64,000 bases of DNA, from positions 1 through 64,000 of the forward strand of contig JBBELK010000964.1 of assembly GCA_037783545.1 (NCBI GenBank), given 5' to 3'. The translations under genes and the position numbers were made by a program. The notes beneath the pieces were generated by a model, which ran no database searches, had not been told where the DNA came from, and was given only the letters and a program-made list of their open reading frames with translations. Source of the stretch: Henricia sp. BOLD:AAB3569 (taxonomy: Eukaryota > Echinodermata > Asteroidea > Spinulosida > Echinasteridae). Of the stretch, positions 37,319 to 49,400 are shown piece by piece (position 1 is the first letter of the stretch; each line of letters starts with the position of its first letter).

Positions 37319-39400
37319 CAGGGATAATATACCCCAAACAAGGACCACATGCTGTAGACTGAAATGTATGAATTTGCAATTTTCGACATTTTCATCTTTA
37401 CCAATATTTTCATTTCAACACTTATATGATTATTTAACGTCAAATTTTGTTGAACAAAATTAACATGAAATTGAAAAAAAAAAAAATGCAATATAATTAT
37501 ATATGTTCAATAAAGGGACACCTAGAATAGAATTACCTCGTAAATCATGTTCCCATTGGACTTTATATTGCTGGAAATTTAGGCCGTTTTTGAAAAGACT
37601 ACATCTGGCTCGGTCCATCTTAGAAATTATAATGCCACCAAAAAACATCTAGGGCGGTATTCAATTCAATTCAATACTTAATCCAAATATATAGAATTTT
37701 ACTTAGTTTCCGACTGAAGCAAAATTCTTAGCCTGACTTGGTATTCAATTCGTAAGTAAAATACTTAAGTCTGTATGGTATTAAAACGGTTCTTTTTGGC
37801 AAAGTATAAGTTTGAGAAGGCAGGGAAGCACAGTTAAGCAAATTATACATCACACGCACACTGTAACCGGTTTTGACCAGTTTTGTTTGGGTGCACGTGT
37901 AGGGCGTTTTGCGTATAAAATACACTCATGAGAATGCGCGCGTTATGGTGCGTCCCACGCAGTATTCGATTGGCTGTTTAGGGAGTTTTGTGGAACATAA
38001 GCAAGTAAACCACGTGCAGGGAAAGACAGAAAATTGCAGAGACCGAGCCTGAAGCCGAACGCAGTAATAAGCCCGGTTTATTCTTAAGGGAAAGCAAGTG
38101 CGGATGCGAACGCAAATGCGAATGCAAAACAAATTTGACGTCACAGCAAAAAGTTTCTCGCATTAAACAGCGAACCCACAATCGTCCAATGGCAACATGG
38201 CTAAAAAATCCAAAAATTGAAAACCAACTAAGTTTTAACGAACAAAACAAAAGAAACAAAAACGGTAATTATTAACTTAGTGTTAGAATCCAATTCCCGA
38301 ATCAAATATTTTACAATTCGTTTTTCTCCGAAAAACATTTCAATTATTATTTGCTATTTTGTTTTATCATTATTCTTATTTAGGGTTGGAGAAATATTTA
38401 AAAAATGCCGCAAACGTCGCAGAAATTCCAATAATTCTACCTACTGAACTATTTATTTAAATTTAAATATTAATTTCTTTGTCCTTGTTTTTTAATGTTT
38501 AATTTTTTAGAACTTTACTGAACAAATAAGATTGCCAACTTACAACAATACAATAGATTTATTAACTCTACTAGGTGGGAGGTCCATGCGCCATGATTTA
38601 GCAAAATCCCAGCACATGTTTTAACTTTCAACTTTTTTTTAAAGGAAAACATTAACATCAACAGCAAAAATTGGTCTACCATAAAACATTTTAAACTCAC
38701 TCCAAAATCGGATATCAAACTTGTTCATATTGTACAAAGATCGAACTACCGGATTGGGAAAACACTTGTAATGAAACATTTCAGGAATGGAGGACTTTAA
38801 GCCAAATACAAAAATAGGATACATTCTTCTTCAACTCTGGAAAACGATTTTTAGAAAGATCTTGCAAAAATCTCTCGCTTTTTCTTCCCTCGGATACAAA
38901 TATCAGAAAACTACAATATACTTGAACCAAATTCAAAACAATTCAGACGCCCAGGTTTTAATTTCCTGTTTTGTGCACCGGCAAATAACCGTTTAAGGCT
39001 CTTTCTAATTGGAGGATAATAGTACCAAAATGTGTCAAAAATGTTTTTTTGCGCTCAGTAGAAAGGCGCCCTCGACTAGAACCTGTACAATCTTTCTACG
39101 AAAGATCTTTTTCCTAGAAAATTGTCAGTCTATTCTTGACACGGGTAACTTGTTTTAGCACCCAAAAACAATGGAAACACGACGCCAAAACATTGCACTC
39201 GAAACAGGATCACGCACCACCTTTCCGTCGCGAGTCACACAAACACTAAGAAAAAATGCGCGATATCCAGAATGCAACTTGCATAAATTTTAGAACATTA
39301 TGGCCGGTGCAAAGAGAAATCTTGATTACCAGTATGTGTTCCCGAGTTCTACAACATTTTTTGGACAAACAGTGATTCAAACCGACAATTCAACACCAGC
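37319..39400. other. Intergenic, no gene seen
   Basis: No convincing exon on either strand. Noted items are a run of A at about 37,475-37,486, a patch of GCGAACGCAAATGCG-like words at about 38,095-38,125, and AT-rich sequence with short unsupported ORFs (37,978-38,259 and 38,787-38,996). The nearest gene is CLUH, whose 3' end lies about 0.9 kb to the right of this stretch. Confidence 0.5.
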
Positions 39401-39407
39401 CAGCTCA

Positions 39408-39474
39408 GTGCTCAAGTGGTCAAGACATATGCCTAGTACGCAAGAGGTCGTGGGTTTGAGTCCCACCCGAGCAC
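39408..39474 (+). mobile_element. tRNA-like SINE head
   Basis: Begins GTGCTCAAGTGG and ends CCCGAGCAC, so the ends pair as an acceptor-like stem. The B-box region GGGTTTGAGTCCCACC pairs as a T-arm. The anticodon arm is poorly formed. An opposite-orientation copy starts at the right edge of the window (63,973), which supports a dispersed tRNA-derived SINE. Confidence 0.65.
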
Positions 39475-39712
39475 ACTAGGAAGTTTTTCTCATAGTGTCC
39501 CAGGGAATCGCCGAGTACACAGTGCTAATAAAATTTAAAACAAATTTGTTGACAAGAAACCCATCAGTTTCAAGTTTTCGGTCTTTTTTTCCAGAAATGA
39601 ATACCCATTTGGTTCTCTCGTAACCTACGAGACTAGGTGGCGCACTTCACACCAACCGTTGAACGCAAATCCGTGAACGACTCTTCTTGTTATTCATAAA
39701 CAAACTGCACGA

Positions 39713-40153
39713 CAGTGTGGCCAGTTGCAAATCGCAAAACTCTACTTGATGTGTTTGGAAATTCTGCTAGATTTAACAAAAAACTGCCAAATCTCCTAGG
39801 ATCATAACACAATGCAAAAACAATTAACATGCGGATGTTCTGAGACACTTTATGGCAAAATAATGCTTCACAGGTGCAGATGGAAATCAAAAAATTTATT
39901 GCTAGATGCGTTAACAATTCTGCTAGTTCGAATTTCTTCAAAAGAAATCTGCCAGCAGCCGATTTCACGAAACTTACGCAGTTGCGCAAGCCCACTTGCG
40001 CAACATTTTATTGCGTAAGTTGCGCAACATTCTTCCGAAGATAACACGCAAGCTATGGGGCTTACGCCATTTGTCAAAAGTTGCTCAAGCTGCGCAATGT
40101 TTCGTGAAATCGACTGCAGATCTGGCAAAATTCTGCTAGGAATGGCCACACTG
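39713..40153. mobile_element. MITE with CAGTGTGGCCA ends
   Basis: Starts CAGTGTGGCCA and ends TGGCCACACTG, a perfect 11-bp terminal inverted repeat of hAT-like form. ATTCTGCTAG recurs three times inside (about 39,760, 39,917 and 40,130). A second inverted-repeat element (39,955-40,117) lies in its right half. No clear target duplication was seen. The assignment to hAT is inference from the terminus. Confidence 0.55.
39955..40117. mobile_element. Nested MITE with TTGCGCAA modules
   Basis: Inverted ends GCAGCCGATTTCACGAAAC and the complement of GTTTCGTGAAATCGACTGC bracket repeated TTGCGCAA and GCGTAAG words. It lies wholly inside the CAGTGTGGCCA-ended element. CLUH transcripts running past the stop codon may enter it: AATAAA on the minus strand occurs at 40,007-40,012 within it and again at 39,895-39,900. 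Which poly-A site, if either, is used is not known. Confidence 0.65.
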
Positions 40154-40316
40154 CCGCTCAGACTTGACCAACTTTAGACATAAGCCGCTTTTTAACCTAA
40201 CACATCCCCGCATAACTTACGCATAACCATCACAAGGGAAAGGATCGGGAGGGGGTGACTTTTTACCACTGCCTATTCTGATAAGATCATAAACTCCTAA
40301 ATACCCAATTCTAGGG

Positions 40317-40482
40317 TTACCTGACCACCCCTTTCTCAGTGGTACCTTCCGTGGCTGGTGTGGGCGATGTCTTGCCTGAGCTTGGACTGGGTGATTCCAC
40401 TTTGCTGTCCGAGGGGGTTCCAGAGCTTTTCTTTGCGGCTTCTGAGATGCTGCTGGTTTTTGGAAGTCCTTTAGTCTTGATG
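40317..40482 (-). CDS. CLUH: CLUH terminal exon w19
   Basis: Completes a Ser codon and encodes a divergent Ser/Thr/Pro/Lys-rich tail ([20 protein letters not shown], then [17 protein letters not shown] and VVR) before TAA at 40,317-40,319. The acceptor is CTCTCCAAATAG. Vertebrate CLUH has a KDLE-containing helix at this point. No such sequence is seen here or in the 900-bp intron before it. The phase and unbroken frame support this as the real end. Confidence 0.85.
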
Positions 40483-43400
40483 CTATTTGGAGAGAAAAAA
40501 TGCCAAAATTTAGTTTTGGTAAAGATAAGAAAATTGGTGATAAAACGTATAAAATTAAAATTACTGTATGAAAATACACTTCAGATTTTTCCAGAAAATG
40601 GATTTCGTTCTAACCTTACAATCATATAAAATACCTCCCCAAAATACTATCCATGGGAATAAAACAGGAAATCTGCAATCTCCAATTTGGATGTGGAAGC
40701 AAAAAGGTTGGTGTGATCTGGGGCCAATTTCATAGAGCTGCTTAAGCATACAAAATTACTTGAGCATGAAAAACTTGACAAAATTAGGTTACCATCAAAA
40801 ATTTCATGAGATTGTCATGGTAATGAAACAGTCTTCTAACACTGGTCATACACTGTTTTTATCACATGAGGATTTCACTGGTAAAGTTCCCTACTGAGCA
40901 AGAGTTTTTGTGCTTAAGCAAATTTTTGTGCTTAAACACCTCTATGAAATTGGCCCCACGTCACATCTATATGGAACAAATAATTTAGTTTACAAAACAT
41001 TGGTGATTTTTTGACGATATCCTAGAAAATATACCGATTGAGAATGCACAATTTCAGAATAGTAATGAGAAAAATATGACAAATGATGTGTTATCAAAAT
41101 CTGGACACGCTCCTTTAAGCATTACCCAAACATTTTCCATGGTGTGCGTACGCGTACTTGATGGTGTTTAGTACGCAAACTTTGTATTTTGCCTACGAAG
41201 ATGGCCATCTGTGAGAGTGGTCAATACTATCGTCACTTATTCTCCTACGCCATTCTTGCGTAATGCTCTGATGAGTGCAAGTCAAAAAGTCCAAACACCA
41301 ATGCGTATTTTATTTTTTTTTATGTCATGAATGAATAAAAGATAAAAAAAATAAAAACTTTACAATCAGCAATTTTATTCACCTGATAGGAATGAAGAAA
41401 ACACCATTGATTAAGTTGAGGGTGTCGAGAACGCCGGTTATGGACGGAACGCTGAATGGCATGGGGTGCATGGCAGCTCGCGAGTTGCCTTTACGCAATT
41501 CATTCATCTACATAACAATTTTAAAAAGACAATAGAAATGTGGACAAACGTCAGTGAGTTTGGGAAATCTGGATGCAGTGAAAAACAACTTGGCTCCACC
41601 AGGATTCGAACTGCGGACCTTCTGCTTAATGTGCAGACGCCCTACCAATGCATAGTTCCGAGATTGCCACAATTAACTCTGCCCCTTGGATATTGTTGCT
41701 ATGCCTCACAAGCTATCGTCAAAATGTCCACACACACACTGCACAAACCAATGGGACTTTCAACGGAAAGCACAGATTCATTGGAGAAAACTCAAAGGTA
41801 TTGTTTCAGGGTCGACAGTTACCGTAGCACGCACTTAATGAAAGGCCAGTGATACAGAGATGTCATATATTCATAACAATTCGCGGCCTTGAAACCAAAA
41901 ATTCACCGGGAACACCGCATACAACGTATGTGCAGAAAATCGAGTGATGTTGTTTTTGAGGCAATGCACTTTGACCTATGTGGGCGCTGTCTGCTAGCTC
42001 TGCTGTGATTGGTCGGCGGGTTCGGCTTGATTGACAGGTCGGAACTATGCATTGAGCTATGAAGCCAACTGGTGGTCTCGAATCACGGTATCGCAGTTGC
42101 TCCTCACTGATTGGAATTGGCTATCATATGAGCTTAGCAAGCCCTACAGAGGGATAAACCCTTCAATGAGATAACCACCCCTCCCAGAGATCACTCAAGC
42201 TACGCCCCAAACCACTGCCCGGCTTGCCCCATATATTAAGTATGGATTGATGATTTTTTTAAAAAGGAATAATGACCCAGGGACCGCCAGGGTGAATTAT
42301 TTTGATACAAATGTAGAAAAATTTCATAAAGGTCCCAATTAGACAACGTTTGGGTCAAGAGCATATAAACCTTGACTTTTAACCCCTAACTGTTCTGCAT
42401 ACGTACCGTTTTCTGGAAGTTGACGGCTTGCTTGGTTAGTTGACGAAGAAACTCTGAACTTTCTTTAGTCTTTTCATGATGCTCTCCAAACTGTGGAAGA
42501 ACGAACAAAATCTATTTTTTTTTGGACAAGGACTCATTTACATATGAAATTTACATATGAAATTAATATTCAATCATTTAAATAGATATTCAACCAAAAA
42601 AAGGTGTTATTTCTCCAGAAGGCATTCTAAAAACCTAAAGGTTTGCTCGGATGGGAGTCGAACCCACAACCAATAACATCTGCTCTAGTATGCAGTAGGT
42701 AAATCCCACCTGAGCACACTGTGAGCACTATTGTCTTGAAATAAAAAACACAGTCTGGTTGCCTTATGCCATTTCTACTACACTGAACATGGTATTGATT
42801 CTGTATTTCACACCTGCTGTGTGCACCACATAGCAACAAAATTGTAAGAGTGTATATTAAAGGAAGTACGTCAGAAACCTGCAAAATGATCTCTCGTATG
42901 TGGTTGGAAAGGGTAAAATATTTTCAAGATCAAAGAGTCCTACGTTACCTGCTCTTTGTATATGGAATAAGCTTCCTTTTCGTATCTCAGGGCTGTGCGG
43001 AAATCACCACGGGACGAGTAGACACGACCCACAAGGTGATTACTGTCAAAAGACGAAAAGGAAATATTGAAATAAGATAAATAAGATAAATATACAGGAA
43101 ACTCAAGGAAATTAAGAAAAATTTAGATCTGGAGTTCTGTGGGGTACCGTGGCCGAGTGGTTAGGGCCAATGACTCGCAATCATGAGTGAAAACTTGGAG
43201 TTGCGGGTTCGAATCCGGCTGCAGTACCTGTGCCCTTGGGCAAGGCACTCAACCACACTTGCTCCATCCTTCGGAAGGGATGTAAGGCCGTTGGTCCAGT
43301 GTGTTATGTAATGGTAACGCACTCTAAAGATCCCAGAGCATTCTTTCGTGAAGAGCAAGGGGATATTCCCCGGTGTCTCTGGCCATTTCTAATTCTAATT

Positions 43401-46400
43401 CTTCATGGGTTTCCTCACGCATGCGAGTGACAGTGCAATGAGCACTATTGAGAATTGCTTGGTATGAATACCAGAAAGAAATAATAATAATAAATATACT
43501 GAGCAACAAAAAAAAACAAATCAAAATTTGAAAATAAATTCTTTTGAAATTATGTTTACATCGAAATGTTCACATTATGCAAGACTGCATAAAGCTCCCA
43601 CTCTCAGCTTGACCGTGTTTTGCAGTCAAAAAGTGGAGAAATGTTTGCGTTTCTTAACATAAATACTTAAAGCCGGGCTGAAAGCTTGAAGCTACTTGGC
43701 GAGGAAAAAAGTTATTTTATAAAACGGATGTTGTTACTTGATGAAGTTGCATTTTTCTTATCTTTATTGCTGACTTTATATTAGAGAGGAAAATGAAAAA
43801 CGGTCTTAGAAAAAACATTCTCCTCGACATGCCGAATGTTGAAGCAAAATATTGACTTAAAGGCCGAGGCTGTAGCCACAATTTATCTGTCCGCCATCTT
43901 GGTATGGAAAGCGTACCACATTCGTATTGGGATGTAATATGTATTGGGAATACCGTGTGTTTGGTTGCGTTCAACGTTTTCGGTATGCTGGGATGGCCAA
44001 TACCGGCGTACGTATTGTGCTGTTGAACGCGCCCCCGATTGAAATGGATAGTCTTTATTTAATCGGTCGTCTTGGAATGCCAAACCTGAGTGCCGTTTTG
44101 AGACTCTTGGCTCCGTGATACTTGATGGTCGTCTCCCGAGCTTGTTCCAAGAATTTTAGAGCCAGATCAGATTCACCCACTCCGTGAAGAACGAGCCCAA
44201 TGTTGCTCTAAAACAACATAAGAAGAAAAGAAACTAAAACAGAGACACTTAAAGATACATGATTGGTAAACTGTTACAAATAGTTTTATCCCCCTGTGTG
44301 ATTGAAAATATGCATGATTAAAACCAACCTGTAATTCGTCTAACTTTTGAGAAAACAGTCAAAAAAGGGTTTGCAGTCATTTCGCCCCAAAACCACTTCG
44401 CCCTGAACCATTTCGCCCTGTGCACGAAGTGGTTTTGGGGCGAAGTAGCATTTGGGCGATGTAGTATTTGGACGAAGTAATTTGGGGCGAATTGAATTTT
44501 CGTCTCATGAGACGAAAAATAATTGTTTTACTCATTTCTCAAAGACTATAGCACTTCAGACAAAACCATTTCAGGGGAAGTTTTCTGCCGTCATCATGTT
44601 TATATTGTGTAAGTAAGGCGTAAATCTGTGAACATTTCTGATTTTCGAGATACCAATCATGTATACTGCCTTTAAAACCATAAAATTAACTTGAGCATTA
44701 AATTCTCTCCACGTGACATTTTCTTGAGGCAACACACCTCAAATTTACACACGTAATGCTTGAATAAGGCTCAGTGTAAATCCAGAATTCTTACATCAAA
44801 GTGCGCCATTTCTGGGTGGTCCTCTCCGCAGACGATCAGCGTCAGATATCGCGCTCTATACATCAGCTTGAGGGCGCTAGTCACCTGGCCATTGGCAAAG
44901 CTGTACAATGCAAGGTGCATCTGTGGAATAAAATTTAACATCCAAAAAATGTGTCTTTTTAAATTTTGTCCTGTATATTGGGGAGGATAGACTTGTCAGA
45001 TCAGGCATAAAATTTAGTTTCCCAAAAAAAAAGAAAAAAAAAAAAAAATTTAAACATTTTTAATTTTCTTAACTAACAAAAGTTAGGATTATTTCTGAGA
45101 CAATTTCGAAAAGGTAGTATCAGAGAAGGAATTGTCTGTCAGACAAAAATCTGATAAATGGGAAAATACGTACATATTCACTGATGGTGTTGGGATGGTC
45201 AATTCCATTACATCGTTCACTCATCATAACAGCTTTTTGCTGCATCTCGAGGGCCTGGTGAGGAGAAAGAAATCAGACAATGTTGAATAATTTGAAGGGC
45301 ACTCTCCTTGTCAGAACTCTCCTTGAAGACGTTTTGAATAGCATATATACTGAAACGCAAAAGAAACTTACCACTTGTTTAAAATGTAATGAAATTGTAA
45401 CAGTTCAAAATAAAACAAACCAACAATTGCTAATTGAAACATTGGCATTTATTGATGACATGTCAAGTTTTTGACCAAGATACACCATCTTATCAGTTTG
45501 TTCTACAGTAAAGAACAGAAGAGGGTGCAATGTCAGTCCCCTTTCAATAGTGTGTGTGGCCACCATTGATTTGGATACAGGCAGTGCATCGTCGGCGCAT
45601 ACTGCCTACCAGTCTTTGATCCCCCGACAATCGTTGCTTGAAATGCCCATTTTGCACTGGCTTTTTTAAAGCCAACAACAAGACATCACGTGCAGCTCAT
45701 TACAATCATCCCATACCCCTTGGCTAATCACTGACAGTCAAAACAGCTGTGCCATGAAGTGACCATTGAAGGTTCAAGTGACCTTCAGACACCGTTTGGT
45801 CCGACAGTGAGGACACTATTGTCCACAAATAAGTTCACACATTACTACACGCAGTGTTATTGTTTTTATTTAAAGGTTTAAAAGGTGGTAAGTTTCTTTT
45901 GCGTTTCAGTATACTAGAGTATGCAAGTCGAAACATTGAGAAACCATCTCAACATTTGCATGTCAAGGTTGTGTGTTCGAATCCCTACTTGGCCCATCCA
46001 TGATGTGTGTATTCTTGAGCAAGGTATTTTGCCACACATTGCTTCTCTCTACCCAGGATTAAATTGGTACCCGAGAGGGTAGTGAATGTTGATGTGTTTG
46101 ATTAGCCTAATAGGCAGCCGGGGTTGTATTGACCCTTTTCGAACACGTGCGAATATGCCATTTTGGGAGTCAAATAATGCAGAGTCATTGTGGAAGCAAT
46201 GTGCGTGCGCGTTGTGTGTGTCTCTGGTGGGCGTAACGCGGTTTAGTTGAGTTCACCAATGGGAGCCTCATCATAGCGCGTTACGCGCGCTATGGACACA
46301 CACAACGCGCACGCACATTGCTTCCACAACGACGCGGCATTGTTTTACTCCCAAAATGACGTCATTGGCACGAGCTCAATACTCCCCAGGGAGCTGTGAT

Positions 46401-49400
46401 GGTATATGGAGTGATTTAATGGAGCCTTATGATCAGGGGTAATAATAACGTTTTAATAGTATTTTAAGTCACATGACCCTCCCCGTCGTACCTCTAGATG
46501 CTCTCCCAAGAGGTAGCTGAGTCGTGCCAAGTTACGCATGCAGCTTGCAATCTCTGGATGCATGGGACCGTAGACATTGTTGAAGAGGTTCAGTGCTTCG
46601 TTGATCAGTTCATATCCTTCCTTTAAGTGGCCTGAAAGATGTTTCAAAATAACATGGAATATCTGTCAACTAGAGTTTCAAATTTTCTACAGATATCTTT
46701 ACAGATTTTAAAGGCAGTATACATCACTGGTAATCTCGAAAATCAGAAATGTTCACGGATTTACGCCCAACTTACATAATATAAACATGATGACCGTAGA
46801 ATAATTCCCCTGAAATGGTTTTGTATGAAGTGCTATAGTCTTTGAGAAATGAGTAAAACAATTAGTTTTCGTCTCATGAGACGAAAATTAAATTCGCCCC
46901 AAAACCATTTCGCCCAAGTGCCATTTCGCCCCAAATTACCTTGTCCAAACACTACATCACACAAATGCCACTTCGCCCCAAAACCACTTTGTGCACAGGC
47001 CGTGGTTCAGGGCGAAATGGTTTAGGGCGAAGTGGTTTTGGGGCGAAATGACTGCAAACCCTTTTTTGACTGTTTTCTCAAAAGTTAGACCAAGTAAGGT
47101 GCTGGTTTTTGCTCAGGTTGGTTTTAATCATGCATATCTTCAATCATACAGGGGGATAAAACTATTTGTAACAGTTTACCAATCATGTATACTATCTTTA
47201 AACCAGTGTACACCATACCTGTGGAGAAGTGGCAATGTTAGAAAGTACTTTTCAGCAGGGTCATTAACTGTTTCAGCAAAATTGGTGTTAAGCACGGGAC
47301 ATTTCGGTTGACGCAAAAAGTGAAAAATAATGAAATGTAATCGTCAGAGTTGAAACATTTTCTGGTGTCCCCCTTATATCGCAATTTTTTTTTGAATATT
47401 ATAAATATACCAAAACCCAGTTAATGTTTGTAAATTAGTTAGAAATATTTTACACTATTTAGAAATTGCACGTGAACTGCAAGACTATCTTGCATGCTGC
47501 AGCTTGAAGCACTTTTGTTTACTTGACTTAGTAAACTTAAAGGCCCAGTGGATCATTTGCAATGACCCCAAAAAGTAATCGACGAGTTTACAGGGGAAAA
47601 TTCTGGAAGTAAAGATTGAATTAATAGCAACTACCAAATGAAAGGTTTCCGCTCAAAATGATATAATTTTACCAGAAAATAATCCGTAAAGATGAAATTA
47701 TTTAGATCGTTTGCAAACGATTTACTTAATTTTGGTTCACATCTACGCGGTCCAAAATGCATGGGCGCTGTGTGTACTGTGTGTGCGTGTTCCAACGCGA
47801 TGCATTTTTATGGATCGCGCGCACACGCAGTATATGATGTGCGCCACAGAGTGCATGACGCAAGCCACATAGTACCCGATCAACTGAGAACGCATATTTG
47901 AAACACCCCGCCAAGACCAGGAAAACGCATATGGATTTTCATGTTTTTTTTAAACGTGGTACATTTGACAAAGCTGAAATTTCTTTGGATGAGTTTGTTG
48001 ATGTCTTTCTTTTGATTTATAATGGTTTTATTCGCAGAATCGCTCAAAAAACTATCATCTACATGGGTGTCCAGATTTTAATACCATGTCAAACTTTTCT
48101 CATTACCATTCTAATATTTCATGTTCTCAATCCGTATATCTCCAAGGATATCGTAAAAAAAAACACCAATGTTTTGTAAACTAATTTATATCTGTTCCAT
48201 AAAGCAGTGCAGTGATCACACCAAAACTTTTGCTTCTACATCCAAATTGGAGATTGCGAATTTCCTGTTTTCTACCCATCGATAGTATACTGAAACGCAA
48301 AAGAATCTTTAAACCTTTAAATAGCAACAATAACACTGCGTGTAGTAATGTGTGAACTTATTTGTTGACAATAGTGTCCTCACTGTCAGACCAAACGGTG
48401 TCTGAAGGTCACTTGAACCTTCAATGGTCACCTCATGGCACAGTTGTTGAACAGCTGTTTTGACTGTCAGTGATTAACCAAGGGGTATGGGATGATTGTA
48501 ATGAGCTGCACGTGATGTCTTGATGTTGGCTTTAAAAAGGCCAGTGCAAAATGGGCATTTCAAGCAACATGCCACGATTGCAATCCATCCAAAGACTGGT
48601 AGGCAGTATGCGCCGACGATGCACTGCCTGTATCCGAATCAATGGTGGCCACACACGCTATTGAAAGGGGACTGACATTGCACCCTCTTCTGTTCTTTAC
48701 TGTAGAACAATTACTGATGAGACGGTGTATCTTGGTCAAAAACTTGACATGTCATCAATACAATGCCAATGTTTCAATTAGCAATTGTTGGTTTGTTTTA
48801 TGTGGTAAGTTTCTTTTGCGTTTCAGTATATTTTGGGGGGTTACTTTATGTGATTGTTAGTTTATAACGAAATAAATTTTCTGGAAAAATCTAGACAAGC
48901 GCCTTTAACAGTAGCAAATTTTTCCTTGGTTTTTCTCAGTAAATTTATAAATGAAATACAACATCTTGCCCAACCTTGTTGAATCTTAGCTTGACCGCTT
49001 TGGAAGAACGTGTACGCATCGCTGGCGATGGGGTTGATGTGCTTGACAATCGGGAACATGTTAATGATGTCATTCTCGCTGAAGATGGGCTTGTGTTTGG
49101 CGTCAAATTCGTAGTCTCTCAGCAAGAGCTGAATACCGCATTTGGTGCAGAACTCACGAAGCAGCGTCACTTTCTGCATGTTGTAGGTCTCCAGAGCAGA
49201 ATCGACGGAATCGCTACGAGGAAAACAACAGAGTGAATGAGAGATGACCTCAACAATGTAAACAAAACCACACCGTGCACAGGTTCTGGGATCGTTTGGG
49301 GTACTCTAATGAAATGGCCTGTGAGGTATGGGTCATTCCATGAAGTTTAGGATCAAAGTGTGACATTTCTTCATTTCCACAAAAACTGTCAATAAGGGAG

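Noticed and set aside
41466-41852. Plus-strand 128-codon ORF with [13 protein letters not shown]-like text
   Set aside because: This kind of peptide is a common false translation of tRNA-derived repeats; the frame crosses element borders.
48976-49236. Plus-strand 86-codon ORF
   Set aside because: Antisense shadow of CLUH exon w11.
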